Assembly (NCBI RefSeq): GCF_045862785.1
Contig: NZ_BQXO01000004.1
Span: 124,001 to 188,000 of the forward strand
Length of the DNA stretch: 64,000 nt
Source of the DNA: Furfurilactobacillus curtus
GTDB lineage: Bacteria; Bacillota; Bacilli; Lactobacillales; Lactobacillaceae
Direction: 5' to 3'
Both the position numbers and the translations under genes were made by a program. The notes beneath the pieces are model-generated. The model saw nothing but the letters and a program-made list of their open reading frames with translations, had not been told where the DNA came from and did not search any database. Within the stretch, counting starts at the first letter, position 1; each line of letters opens with the position of its first letter. Below, piece after piece: positions 16,701 through 25,536 of the stretch.

Positions 16701-17347
16701 AAGGCTTCCAAAATGTCCAAACGACGCACAGCACGTGTCCGCTTTTGACCAGAGGCCTCTTTTAATTGGACCTTTAGTTCATCAGCTTCCTTTTCTAGTT
16801 CAACGGTCGCTAATAACTTACGGATCGCTTCGGCACCCATTTCAGCTTGGAATTCATTACCGTATTGCGCCTTCTTCTCGCGATATTCACGTTCAGACAG
16901 CAACTGTTTACGTTCCAAAGGTGTGTTACCTGCTTCCAAAACAACATAGGAAGCAAAGTAGATGATTTCTTCTAAGGCCCGTGGGCTCATGTCTAAGACA
17001 AGTCCCATCCGGCTAGGAATACCCTTGAAATACCAAATGTGGGTCACTGGTGCGGCTAATTCAATATGGCCCATTCGTTCACGACGAACCTTGGAACGGG
17101 TCACTTCAACACCACAACGGTCACAAACGACACCCTTATAGCGAATTCGTTTGTACTTACCACAGGCACATTCCCAGTCTTTTGTTGGCCCAAAAATTCG
17201 TTCATCGAACAAACCGTCACGTTCAGGCTTTAATGTTCGATAATTGATCGTCTCAGGTTTCTTAACTTCCCCATAAGACCAGCTGCGGATTTTGTCGGGC
17301 GAAGCAAGCCCAATCTGCATGCTTTCAAATTTGTTGACATCAATCAA
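13706..17347 (-). CDS. rpoC: DNA-directed RNA polymerase subunit beta'
   Basis: This is the catalytic large subunit of RNA polymerase. The 1213-residue protein has the N-terminal zinc ribbon (CACGKYKRIRYKGVVCDRCG, about residues 60-79), the active-site NADFDGD motif in AYNADFDGDQMAIHVPLS with the three magnesium-binding aspartates, and the second zinc cluster around CNTQHGVCERCYG. Length is normal for lactobacilli. It lies 39 bases after rpoB in one operon. Confidence 0.99.
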   Translation of the reverse strand: MIDVNKFESMQIGLASPDKIRSWSYGEVKKPETINYRTLKPERDGLFDERIFGPTKDWECACGKYKRIRYKGVVCDRCGVEVTRSKVRRERMGHIELAAPVTHIWYFKGIPSRMGLVLDMSPRALEEIIYFASYVVLEAGNTPLERKQLLSEREYREKKAQYGNEFQAEMGAEAIRKLLATVELEKEADELKVQLKEASGQKRTRAVRRLDILEAFIQSGNRPDWMVMDVVPVIPPDLRPMVQLEGGRFATSDLNDLYRRVINRNNRLKRLLDLNAPGIIVQNEKRMLQEAVDALIDNGRRGRPVAGPGNRPLKSLSHMLKGKQGRFRQNLLGKRVDYSGRSVIDVGPTLKMNQMGLPVPMAMELFKPFIMKELVKRELASNIKNARRKIDRQDNDVYDVLEDVIKEHPVLLNRAPTLHRLGIQAFEPVLVSGKAMRVHPLVCEAYNADFDGDQMAIHVPLSDEAQAEARLLMLAAGHILAPANGRPVVTPSQDMVIGNYYLTTEEAGREGEGMIFKDLNEARVAYQNGYVHLHSRVGVQTASMSTKPFTEEQRSRVMITTVGKMIFNAILPEAFPYLNEPTAANLTDGIDDRFFLEPGEDLKTVLSNRPLNDPFKKGFLADIIAEVYKRYKVTATSLLLDRMKDLGYYESTNSGLTVGIADISTLKTKNDIVLEARKQVATISKQFRRGLITDDERYQRVIDVWNTAKDDIQEQLVDSMEWNNPIFMMSDSGARGNISNFTQLAGMRGLMAAPNGQTMELPIVSNFREGLSVLEMFISTHGARKGMTDTALKTANSGYLTRRLVDVAQDVIIREKDCGTDRGLTIHAITNGNEMIESLYDRILGRYAMKSVKHPETGETLVNANEMIDEDVAQAIVDAGVTEVVIRSAFTCNTQHGVCERCYGRNMATGDKVEVGEAVGTVAAQSIGEPGTQLTMRNFHTGGVAGDDITQGLPRVQEIVEARNPKGKAEISEVTGTVVSIEENPAERTKEVTVKGEAETRTYTLPLRARMRVAEGDFIHRGSALNEGSIDPKELLKVRDVLSTENYLLREVQRVYRMQGVGIADKHIEIMVRQMMRKVRVMDPGDTDMLPGTLMDIADFKNANTNTLIAGGIPATSRPVILGITKAALETNSFLSAASFQETTRVLTDAAIRGKNDPLVGLKENVIIGKIIPAGTGMPDYRKIQPKEAESTGTEGVYSISDLEKKMREEDAK

Positions 17348-17386
17348 AGGATTGACCTCCCTCTCATATTCAATGGCGACGACAAA

Positions 17387-20300
17387 TTATTCGTTAGTCG
17401 TGTGCTCAGACTCATTTACGGGTGTCGACGTTGGCTCGCTGACCGGTGCACTAGGTTGATCCGTTGGCTTTTCATCCACCGGATGTTCTGCAGCGTACTT
17501 GCTTAAGGCATCAACGTTAACCACGTCATCTTCATCATCATCCATATCACGCAGTTCGATTTCCTTTTTGTCGTTGTCTAACACTTTCATGTCTAAGCCT
17601 AAGGCCTGCAATTCCTTAACCAACACACGGAATGACTCTGGCACTCCTGGCTTTGGAATTGGCTCGCCCTTAACGATCGCTTCATAGGTCTTAACTCGGC
17701 CAACCACGTCATCAGACTTGTACGTCAAAATTTCTTGCAACGTGTATGCAGCACCATAAGCTTCCAGCGCCCAAACTTCCATTTCACCAAAACGCTGGCC
17801 ACCAAATTGTGCTTTACCACCAAGAGGCTGTTGCGTAACTAAGGAGTAAGGTCCGATTGAACGCGCATGGATCTTATCATCAACCATGTGGGCTAATTTC
17901 AGGTAGTTCATGACCCCAACGGCAATTCGGTTGTCAAATGGTTCACCAGTCCGACCATCATACAATACATATTTTGCATCAGCTGGCATACCAGCTTCTT
18001 TAACAGCGTCCCAAATATCCTGATCTTGGGCACCATCAAAGACAGGTGTTGCCACATGAATACCTAATTTACGAGCAGCCATGCCTAAATGCAGTTCAAG
18101 CACTTGACCAATGTTCATCCGAGAAGGCACACCCATGGGTGACAGCATGATATCAATTGGTGTCCCATCAGACATGTAAGGCATGTCTTCTTCTGGAATT
18201 ACAATTGAAACGGTCCCCTTGTTCCCATGACGACCGGACATCTTGTCCCCAACTTGGATCTTCCGCTTCTGGGCGATGTAAACACGGACCATCATGTTGA
18301 CACCTGGTGACAATTCATCCCCATTTTCACGAGTAAAGATCTTCACATCTTGGATAATTCCGCCACCACCATGCGGTACATGAAGAGAAGTATCCCGAAC
18401 TTCACGCGCTTTTTCACCAAAGATCGCATGTAACAGACGTTCCTCAGCTGATAATTCGGTGACCCCTTTAGGGGTTACCTTACCAACCAAAATGTCACCA
18501 TCATGAACTTCGGCTCCGACCCGAATAATACCTTGTTCGTCCAGATCCTTTAATGAATCCTCACCAACGTTAGGAATTTCGCGAGTCATTTCTTCTGGTC
18601 CAAGCTTTGTATCACGAGCTTCTGACTCATATTCTTCGATATGAATCGACGTGTACACATCATCTTTCACTAACCGTTCTGAAATGGCGATGGCATCTTC
18701 AAAGTTATAGCCATCCCAAGTCATGAAGGCGATCAATGGGTTTTGCCCAAGGGCTAATTCCCCACCTTCCATAGAAGGACCGTCCGCTAAGATTTCATCA
18801 GCATCGACATGATCCCCAGCCTTGACAATTGGTCGTTGATTGTAGTTCTTCCCACCATTTGAGCGGCGGAATTTCATCAACTTATACGTGTCTAGCGTGC
18901 TATCTTCACGACGCACACGAATCTGACGGGCATCCACGTACTCAACTGTACCAGCTGCCTTACTAATCAAGGCAACCCCGGAGTCATGCGCCGCTTTGTA
19001 TTCAATCCCCGTCCCAACCAATGGAGCATGAGGATCAAGTAACGGCACCGCCTGACGTTGCATGTTGGCACCCATCAAAGCCCGGTTAGAGTCATCGTTT
19101 TCCAAGAATGGAATACATGCAGTGGCAACAGCCACGACTTGCTTGGGCGAAACGTCCATGTAGTCAACATTATCGATCGAAGTTTCAATGTTTTCATCCT
19201 TAGAACGTGCCAAAACCGTGTCGTCAACAAAGGAACCATCATCATTTAATGTCGAGTTTGCTTGGGCAATAACAAAATTATCTTCTTCATCAGCTGTCAA
19301 ATAGTCGATTCGGTCAGTAACTTTGTGTGTGTCCCATGAAACGCGCCGATAAGGTGTCTCAATAAAACCATAACGGTTAACCTTGGCGTAACTAGACAAC
19401 GAGTTAATTAGCCCAATGTTTGGCCCTTCAGGTGTTTCAATTGGACACATCCGACCATAATGAGTGTAGTGAACGTCTCGGACTTCATAACCAGCCCGAT
19501 CACGAGTTAATCCACCAGGCCCAAGAGCAGATAATCGGCGTTTATGGGTCAATTCGCCCAATGGGTTGGTTTGATCCATGAATTGTGACAGCTGTGAACT
19601 ACCAAAGAATTCTTTGATGGAAGCAACTACTGGTCGAATGTTAATTAATTGTTGTGGCGTAACAGTCGCGGAGTCTTGAATAGACATCCGTTCACGAACA
19701 ACCCGCTCCATCCGTGAAAGACCGATCCGGAACTGATTCTGTAATAACTCACCAACTGAACGAATCCGCCGATTGCCTAAGTGATCGATATCATCCGTTG
19801 AACCAACACCTTCTTGCAAGTTGAAGAAATAGTTGATTGATGCAACGATGTCAGCCGGTTGAATCGTGTGGTTCTTCAGGTCAATATGACCATTGCCAAT
19901 CATATTCAAAACTTGTTCAGGGTCGTTCTTTGAGAAGACCTTGATTACTTGAACCGTCATCGGCTCCGTAACAACGGCTTCATCGGAAGGTGTGAAGGTA
20001 ACTGACTTGAAGTCCTCTTGGTCCAAATATGGCGACAACTTCGCCATGACTGTCTTGTCAATAACAGTACCCTTTTCGGCGATGATTTCACCAGATTCAG
20101 GATCCGCCAATGTTTCAGCCAACGTCAAACCGAGTAAACGAGTGTGTAAGTCAAGCTTTTTGTTAAGCTTGTAACGGCCAACTGGAGCGGTGTCGTAACG
20201 CTTTGGATCAAAGAAACGAGCCGTCAATAGACTCCGAGAAGAATCCGCTGTCTTAGGTTCACCTGGGCGCAACCGTTCATAGATATCTTTCAACGATTCT

Positions 20301-21004
20301 TCAACTCGAGAATCATCCGAATTCTTGTGAATATCCTTTTCTAAGGTGGCCATTAAGGCATCGCTTTGTCCTAAGATATCAATGATCTCATCGTCAGAAC
20401 CGTAGCCCAACGCACGGACAAGTTCCGTCATGGGGATTTTCCGAGTCCGATCAATGCGGACATAAGAAATTTCCTTGGCATCGGTTTCGTATTCTAACCA
20501 TGCACCACGGTTAGGGATGACTGTCGCACCGTAAATTTCACGGCCGTTTTTGTCTTCCTCTTCATTGTAGTAAACGCCTGGCGAACGAACCAGCTGGGAA
20601 ACGATAACCCGCTCTGCACCATTGATGATGAACGTTCCTTGATCCGTCATTAACGGGAAGTCACCAAAGAATACGTCCTGGCTCTTGATTTCGCCAGTTT
20701 CGTGGTTGGTTAAGCGCAAGGTCACGTGCAGTGGCGCCGAATAGTTAGCATCGTGTTCGCGGGCTTCATCCACCGTGTATTTTGGTTCAAGTAACTGGTA
20801 GTCAACAAATTCCAATGACAAGTTGCCTTGGAAATCATCAATTGGCATGATGTCATCGAACATGTCACGCAGTCCTTCATCGAGGAACCATTGGTATGAA
20901 TCCGTTTGGATTTCAATCAAATTCGGCAGATCAAGAACTTCTTTAATGCGTGCGTAACTTCTACGGGTCCGGTGTTTACCGTATTTAACTAAATGCCCTG
21001 CCAA
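17387..21004 (-). CDS. rpoB: DNA-directed RNA polymerase subunit beta (TTG start)
   Basis: This is the second large polymerase subunit. The rifampicin-binding region (FGSSQLSQFMDQTNPLGELTHKRRLSALGPGGL) looks wild type. The C-terminus carries an acidic, proline- and threonine-rich tail typical of lactobacilli. I place the start at TTG (21002-21004): AAAGGAG lies 8 bases before it, whereas a GTG three codons upstream (21013) overlaps the Shine-Dalgarno and is not usable. The product is then 1205 residues starting AGHLVKYGKHRTRRSYARI after Met. I could not find a convincing promoter; a TAATAT box near 21053 is a weak candidate. Confidence 0.97.
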   Translation of the reverse strand: MAGHLVKYGKHRTRRSYARIKEVLDLPNLIEIQTDSYQWFLDEGLRDMFDDIMPIDDFQGNLSLEFVDYQLLEPKYTVDEAREHDANYSAPLHVTLRLTNHETGEIKSQDVFFGDFPLMTDQGTFIINGAERVIVSQLVRSPGVYYNEEEDKNGREIYGATVIPNRGAWLEYETDAKEISYVRIDRTRKIPMTELVRALGYGSDDEIIDILGQSDALMATLEKDIHKNSDDSRVEESLKDIYERLRPGEPKTADSSRSLLTARFFDPKRYDTAPVGRYKLNKKLDLHTRLLGLTLAETLADPESGEIIAEKGTVIDKTVMAKLSPYLDQEDFKSVTFTPSDEAVVTEPMTVQVIKVFSKNDPEQVLNMIGNGHIDLKNHTIQPADIVASINYFFNLQEGVGSTDDIDHLGNRRIRSVGELLQNQFRIGLSRMERVVRERMSIQDSATVTPQQLINIRPVVASIKEFFGSSQLSQFMDQTNPLGELTHKRRLSALGPGGLTRDRAGYEVRDVHYTHYGRMCPIETPEGPNIGLINSLSSYAKVNRYGFIETPYRRVSWDTHKVTDRIDYLTADEEDNFVIAQANSTLNDDGSFVDDTVLARSKDENIETSIDNVDYMDVSPKQVVAVATACIPFLENDDSNRALMGANMQRQAVPLLDPHAPLVGTGIEYKAAHDSGVALISKAAGTVEYVDARQIRVRREDSTLDTYKLMKFRRSNGGKNYNQRPIVKAGDHVDADEILADGPSMEGGELALGQNPLIAFMTWDGYNFEDAIAISERLVKDDVYTSIHIEEYESEARDTKLGPEEMTREIPNVGEDSLKDLDEQGIIRVGAEVHDGDILVGKVTPKGVTELSAEERLLHAIFGEKAREVRDTSLHVPHGGGGIIQDVKIFTRENGDELSPGVNMMVRVYIAQKRKIQVGDKMSGRHGNKGTVSIVIPEEDMPYMSDGTPIDIMLSPMGVPSRMNIGQVLELHLGMAARKLGIHVATPVFDGAQDQDIWDAVKEAGMPADAKYVLYDGRTGEPFDNRIAVGVMNYLKLAHMVDDKIHARSIGPYSLVTQQPLGGKAQFGGQRFGEMEVWALEAYGAAYTLQEILTYKSDDVVGRVKTYEAIVKGEPIPKPGVPESFRVLVKELQALGLDMKVLDNDKKEIELRDMDDDEDDVVNVDALSKYAAEHPVDEKPTDQPSAPVSEPTSTPVNESEHTTNE

Positions 21005-21100
21005 GTTCTTCACTCCTTTGATATAAGTCTTCCAGTGAATAAGCTCGCCATATATATTACAAGTTGATTACAAAACACTTGAAACACAAATTTTGAGCAT

Positions 21101-21156
21101 AAAAAAGGCAAAAGAAGCAATTCATTTCACAAAAAATGTAAGCGCTACTTTTGCTT
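21101..21156 (-). terminator. Intrinsic terminator (or attenuator) between the TetR gene and rpoB
   Basis: On the minus strand GCAAAAGTAGC (21144-21154) pairs with GCTTCTTTTGC (21108-21118), with one mismatch and a 25-base loop, followed by a T-run at 21106-21101. It probably ends the TetR transcript; because rpoB lies downstream it could also attenuate read-through into rpoBC. The remainder of the 303-base gap 21005-21307 shows nothing else clear. Confidence 0.6.
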
Positions 21157-21307
21157 TTCTATAAGGGCTTCAACGGACAATAGATCGCCTCGGCCATTTT
21201 TATTCACAGTGATATACGTTGATAAATATACGCCGTCAAGATGATTCTGTCAATGAGTTTGCATCCGTCGCTGCACGGTTTTTACTGTCGCCGCTAAGCA
21301 ACCAAAA

Positions 21308-21928
21308 TCATACATTCGTTTCATCAGCAACACCAAATAGAATCAATTTAAGTAACACTTGAATGCGTTCACGGTCGCTAAGGCCCGGTCCACCTAGTTG
21401 ATGAAATTCCGCAAACAACGGCGCCAAACTCGTCATATAAAAATTTGCCGCAGTCATTGGATCTAGTCCCGACTTTAATGTCAGTTTATCTGAACTAAAA
21501 AAACGAACCAGTGGCTGCACGTAATCTTGACTAAAGATTCGTCCTAATTTCCCTTGATTTTCTGGCTTTAAATATTGGAAGCTACCATGAATCAGGCTAA
21601 AGGCATCACGGGGATGAATTGCAATCATAGCTTGAGACAAATCAGTCAATACCGTTAGACCATCGCCATCGCCGTCGTCAATAATTGCATTCATCCGCCC
21701 TGCCAATTCACGGCCAACTTCGCTGATTACTTCAATAAAGATAAGTTCCTTATCTGCAAAATGATGATAAAGGGCTGGTTGAGTTAACCCAACTGCGTTA
21801 GCAATATCACGCGTTGATGTTTCTGCATATCCTTTGTTCAAAAATAAGGTCCGAGCCGCGTCCAATATGCCTCGGCGCGTGTGGGCCAGTTGCTCCTCTC
21901 GACTCATAGGTACCTTCCTCACTCGCAT
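21308..21928 (-). CDS. TetR/AcrR-family transcriptional regulator
   Basis: The 206-residue protein has an N-terminal TetR DNA-binding domain (ARTLFLNKGYAETSTRDIANAVGLTQPALYHHFADKE, about residues 25-61) and a divergent ligand domain. The ATG at 21928 has GGAG 9 bases upstream; a second ATG at 21907 (MSREEQ) has GAGGAAGG and is equally possible. No target gene is adjacent: it is flanked by clpC (minus strand, upstream side) and rpoB. The ligand and regulon cannot be deduced. Confidence 0.85.
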   Translation of the reverse strand: MRVRKVPMSREEQLAHTRRGILDAARTLFLNKGYAETSTRDIANAVGLTQPALYHHFADKELIFIEVISEVGRELAGRMNAIIDDGDGDGLTVLTDLSQAMIAIHPRDAFSLIHGSFQYLKPENQGKLGRIFSQDYVQPLVRFFSSDKLTLKSGLDPMTAANFYMTSLAPLFAEFHQLGGPGLSDRERIQVLLKLILFGVADETNV

Positions 21929-22054
21929 AACTATTTACTCCAAGTTTGCCGGTTAACAGCCCAAAATGCAATTCACAAGGTTAACTTTCTGGATAAATCT
22001 TAACGATTTGCATTCATGTACCTAACAGACTAATGAGCTGTACTCAAAAAGAGC

Positions 22055-22166
22055 GCGGGGCATAAGTCGGTAAGTGACGAACACTAAGGGCGAACCGCCA
22101 ATGATGATGGTTTTATTCATCGTTTGCCGTTCGCTTTTAGGCGGAGTCACTTGACTTATGTCCCGC
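22055..22166. repeat. Long imperfect hairpin element downstream of clpC
   Basis: An almost continuous 112-base inverted repeat: 22055-22068 with 22153-22166 (14 bp, one G-T), 22072-22078 with 22146-22152, 22090-22095 with 22129-22134, and an inner AATGATG/CATCGTT stem. It lacks the T-run of a terminator. The outer arm (GGRCATRAGTC ... ATGTCCCGC) recurs at 25395-25422. This element fills the centre of the 311-base gap 21929-22239; the rest of that gap shows nothing clear. Confidence 0.75.
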
Positions 22167-22239
22167 ATTTTGGCGATTTAGAATTAGAAATGAAATTTAG
22201 ATTTTAGTTTTGTCCGAGATTCTTAAGCCTTTACTTCGG

Positions 22240-24741
22240 TTATGACTTGGCACTAACGGTTGTCTTTGCAGCTGGAACCGTTTTTGTTGTAATCGTTATC
22301 TTGCCAGATTTAGCGCCAACAGTCACCGCGTCGGTCGTCTTGATTTGACCAGCGATCAGTGCTTCGCTAAGGCGATCCTCAACCTGGGTCTGTAAGGCCC
22401 GGCGAATTGGCCGTGCACCGTACTCTGGATCAAACCCAGCTTCAGCCACCACATCAATCGCAGCTGGTGTAATTTTGACCTTGATTCCTTGGTCAGCCAC
22501 CCGCTTCAAGACGATACCCGCCATTAACTTTACGATTTCGTGCAGTTCTGGCTTGGTCAAGGAGTGGAAAATAACCGTTTCATCAATTCGATTTAAGAAT
22601 TCTGGACGGAACGTAAGTCGCAATGCCTGACGAATTTTATCGGACATTGCTTGGTAGTTGTCCGTTGCACTGGTTGCGCCGAATCCGACTTCTTTATCGT
22701 CTCGAACGGCAGTCGCACCCAAATTCGAGGTCATGATCAAAATTGTATTACGAAAATCAACCTTGCGTCCCTTCGAATCCGTTAAGAACCCATCATCCAA
22801 TACTTGCAATAACAAGTTAAAAACATCGGTATCTGCTTTTTCGGCTTCATCCAAAAGTACCACTGAATAAGGTTTATTTCGAACCTGTTCAGTTAATTGA
22901 CCCCCTTCGTCGTAACCGACATACCCAGGGGCTGCCCCGATCAACCGGCTAGAACTAAAGCGCTCTTGATATTCTGACATGTCAACCCGAATCATATTAT
23001 CCTCTGAACCAAACATTGCCTCAGCCAAGGCTTTTGCCAGCTCAGTTTTTCCGACACCGGTAGGTCCAAGAAACATAAACGATCCAATTGGACGATTTGG
23101 ATCTTTCAATCCAGATCGAGCACGACGAATCGCTCGTGCAACCGCAGAAATGGCTTCGTCTTGACCGACGACTCGTTCATGCAAAACTTTCTCTAGATTG
23201 AGTAGTCGTGACTCTTCATCTTTTCGAAGTTGCGTCAACGGTACGCCAGTCCATTCTGAAACAACTTCTGCGACATCTTCTTCAGTCACTTGCAGCTCGT
23301 AATGTGGCTGACCACTGAGCTTTTCATTGTCTTGTTCATCCAAGAGCTTATCAACACGCTTTCGCATTGCCATCTCTTTTTCACGAATCGCCGCAGCACC
23401 TTCAAAATCCTGATTCTCAATCGCAGCTTCTTTTTGTTGCTGTAAGTCGGTTAACTTATCTTCTTGTTTAGCTAATTTCGTCTTGTGACCAGCAGCGTCA
23501 ATGCGTACTTTGGCACCCGCTTCGTCCATCAAATCGATCGCTTTATCAGGCAGAAAACGCTCCGTAATATACCGAGCTGATAGTTTAACTGCCGCATTGA
23601 CAGCATCATCAGTAATCTCAACTTGATGATGTTCTTCATAACGTGGTTTCAACCCGGTTAAGATTTCCACCGCTTCAGCTTCTGTCGGTTCATCAACTTG
23701 AACCGTCGCAAATCGACGTTCCAACGCGGCATCAGATTCAATATACTTTTGATATTCACTTAAAGTCGTGGCGCCAATTGTTTGTAGCTCACCACGAGCC
23801 AAGGCGGGCTTCAAGATGTTAGAAGCGTCAATCGCACCTTCAGCACCGCCGGCCCCAATTAGTGTGTGTAACTCATCAATGAATAAGATCACATGTCCGT
23901 CATTGTAAATTTCTTCAATAACTTTCTTTAGTCGATCTTCAAATTCGCCTCGATACTTAGTGCCGGCGACCAATGAGCCCATGTCGAGCATCATCAAACG
24001 TTTGTCGCTTAAGTCTTCTGGTACGTCACCAGCGACAATCTTTTGCGCTAATCCTTCAGCAATCGCTGTCTTCCCAACCCCAGGCTCCCCAATTAAAACG
24101 GGGTTGTTTTTGGTTCGACGGCTCAAAATTTGAATGACCCGTTTAACTTCTTTACTACGACCAACAACTGGATCCATCTGATTATCCGCAGCCAAAGCCG
24201 TTAAATCACGTGCTAACGAATCTAGTGTTGGTGTCCCTTCTGCTTGCTGCTTATTGTTAGCAGCCTTGTTCATTTGTTGCCGGCGTCGTGGTGAGTCAGT
24301 AATTCCTAGCTTTCGCAGAATCACTTTGCGCGCTTGGGCTAAGTCAAGATTTAGTGTGACTAAGATACGCGAAGATAAAATACTTTCATCGGAAAGTAGT
24401 GCCAATAATAGGTGCTCGGTCCCAATCTTAGTCGCACCCAGTCGTTTTGCTTCATCACCAGCAATCGTGAGGATTTCCTTCGCCTTTGGTGAATAAGGAA
24501 GATAGGTTTCTTTGTCAACATTGGTTAACGTACCATAGCCGGTGAAACGTTCGATTTCTTCACGAACGTCCTCTTCAGTAATATTGAACTGTTGTAAAAC
24601 TTTACTAGCGATCCCATTTTGTTCGATGGTTAAAGCAAGGAGCAAATGCTCAGTGCCAACCGCCTGGTGTTTAAAATACTTTGCCTGTTCTTGCGCCAAA
24701 ACAAGTACGTCTTTGGCACTCGGGGTAAATAAATTATCCAT
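22240..24741 (-). CDS. clpC: ATP-dependent Clp protease ATP-binding subunit ClpC
   Basis: ClpC is a AAA+ unfoldase that feeds ClpP. The 833-residue protein has two Clp N repeats (residues 1-145), a first AAA module with Walker A GEPGVGKTAIAEG (about residue 215), a UVR segment (QDFEGAAAIREKEMAMRKRV, about 437-456), and a second AAA module with GPTGVGKTELAKA. The C-terminal tail is rich in Thr, Lys and Ala. It follows ctsR by 25 bases; the mcsA and mcsB genes found in Bacillus are absent, as usual in lactobacilli. Confidence 0.97.
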   Translation of the reverse strand: MDNLFTPSAKDVLVLAQEQAKYFKHQAVGTEHLLLALTIEQNGIASKVLQQFNITEEDVREEIERFTGYGTLTNVDKETYLPYSPKAKEILTIAGDEAKRLGATKIGTEHLLLALLSDESILSSRILVTLNLDLAQARKVILRKLGITDSPRRRQQMNKAANNKQQAEGTPTLDSLARDLTALAADNQMDPVVGRSKEVKRVIQILSRRTKNNPVLIGEPGVGKTAIAEGLAQKIVAGDVPEDLSDKRLMMLDMGSLVAGTKYRGEFEDRLKKVIEEIYNDGHVILFIDELHTLIGAGGAEGAIDASNILKPALARGELQTIGATTLSEYQKYIESDAALERRFATVQVDEPTEAEAVEILTGLKPRYEEHHQVEITDDAVNAAVKLSARYITERFLPDKAIDLMDEAGAKVRIDAAGHKTKLAKQEDKLTDLQQQKEAAIENQDFEGAAAIREKEMAMRKRVDKLLDEQDNEKLSGQPHYELQVTEEDVAEVVSEWTGVPLTQLRKDEESRLLNLEKVLHERVVGQDEAISAVARAIRRARSGLKDPNRPIGSFMFLGPTGVGKTELAKALAEAMFGSEDNMIRVDMSEYQERFSSSRLIGAAPGYVGYDEGGQLTEQVRNKPYSVVLLDEAEKADTDVFNLLLQVLDDGFLTDSKGRKVDFRNTILIMTSNLGATAVRDDKEVGFGATSATDNYQAMSDKIRQALRLTFRPEFLNRIDETVIFHSLTKPELHEIVKLMAGIVLKRVADQGIKVKITPAAIDVVAEAGFDPEYGARPIRRALQTQVEDRLSEALIAGQIKTTDAVTVGAKSGKITITTKTVPAAKTTVSAKS

Positions 24742-24766
24742 TTGCTGTCCTGCCTTTCATTAACGC

Positions 24767-25240
24767 TCAGTCTTCAAACCGTAAACGATTCAGCACACCA
24801 ATCAGGATGCGGGCACGCAGCGTATTTTCCACCTCATGGTCAGCCACGGCCAAGGTGTCTTTATCAATTGCCGCTAAAATAATATTGGCCTCGCGTTCCT
24901 TGAGTACACCGTCGTTGAATAATGAATTAATAATCGCGTAGGCGTCATGTTGATTAATGGCATCGCCCACGACATCGCTAAGCAGACTGTCAAGCACATC
25001 CGTATCTGCCAATAAATTAACTTTTTCGATCCGGATATAGCCGCCGCCGCCTCGCTTACTCTCTACGATGTAGCCATTCTGGATGGTGAAGCGGGTTTTG
25101 ATCACGTAATTGATTTGCGAAGGAACGACATTAAATTGGTCGGCAATGTCAGAGCGGCGAATTTCCACCTGTTCTTCATCAGCCAAGATGCCCTTCAAAT
25201 ATTTCTCAATCACATCCGAAATGTTAGTTGGTCCTTCCAT
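24767..25240 (-). CDS. ctsR: Class III heat-shock repressor CtsR
   Basis: CtsR represses clp genes and is inactivated by heat. The 157-residue protein has the winged-helix domain (SDVIEKYLKGIL, then RSDIADQFNVVPSQINYVIKTRF) and the glycine-rich beta-wing RGGGGYIRI (about residues 63-71) known as the thermosensing loop. It is the first gene of the ctsR-clpC operon and is autoregulated, as the operator directly upstream shows. Confidence 0.97.
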   Translation of the reverse strand: MEGPTNISDVIEKYLKGILADEEQVEIRRSDIADQFNVVPSQINYVIKTRFTIQNGYIVESKRGGGGYIRIEKVNLLADTDVLDSLLSDVVGDAINQHDAYAIINSLFNDGVLKEREANIILAAIDKDTLAVADHEVENTLRARILIGVLNRLRFED

Positions 25241-25257
25241 GATTGCTCACCCCAGTC

Positions 25258-25274
25258 TTTGACTAATATTGACT
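25258..25274 (-). promoter_or_regulatory. CtsR operator
   Basis: The reverse strand reads AGTCAAT-ATT-AGTCAAA, matching the CtsR heptad direct repeat (RGTCAAA-N3-RGTCAAA) with one deviation. It lies between the -10 box and the ctsR start, so it would block transcription of ctsR-clpC. Confidence 0.85.
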
Positions 25275-25276
25275 AT

Positions 25277-25304
25277 ATTATACGAACCCTGACTAAATTT
25301 GCAA
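25277..25304 (-). promoter_or_regulatory. Sigma-A promoter of ctsR-clpC
   Basis: TTGCAA (25299-25304), a 16-base spacer and a perfect TATAAT (25277-25282) on the minus strand, with the CtsR operator directly downstream. Confidence 0.8.
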
Positions 25305-25394
25305 TCATAAAGGATTCAAAGGCTTCGGTAAGGTCTAAATAAACAAAATGCTAGTGCCACACGCAGAAGAAGATCATAAGCGAGCGCAAACGCA

Positions 25395-25422
25395 GGACAT
25401 GAGTCAAAACCCATGTCCCGCG
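25395..25422. repeat. Short copy of the clpC-side hairpin element
   Basis: GGACATG (25395-25401) pairs with CATGTCC (25412-25418), followed by CGCGATTTGGC. The same outer arms and the trailing TTTGGC are found in the 112-base element at 22055-22166, so the two look related. Together they flank ctsR-clpC. Confidence 0.5.
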
Positions 25423-25536
25423 ATTTGGCTTTTTAGCTTTGGCAATGAATTTTGTCTTCGTTTCAACCTTGCCCTTGCTGATCTTCACAAGCAAAACAGC
25501 TTCGTCATACGAGGCCCAGTATGGTAACAAAAATAA

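Noticed and set aside
21135..21149. cre site (ATGTAAGCGCTACTT) between the TetR gene and rpoB
   Set aside because: It lacks the closing CA and is part of the terminator stem-loop, which explains the sequence better.
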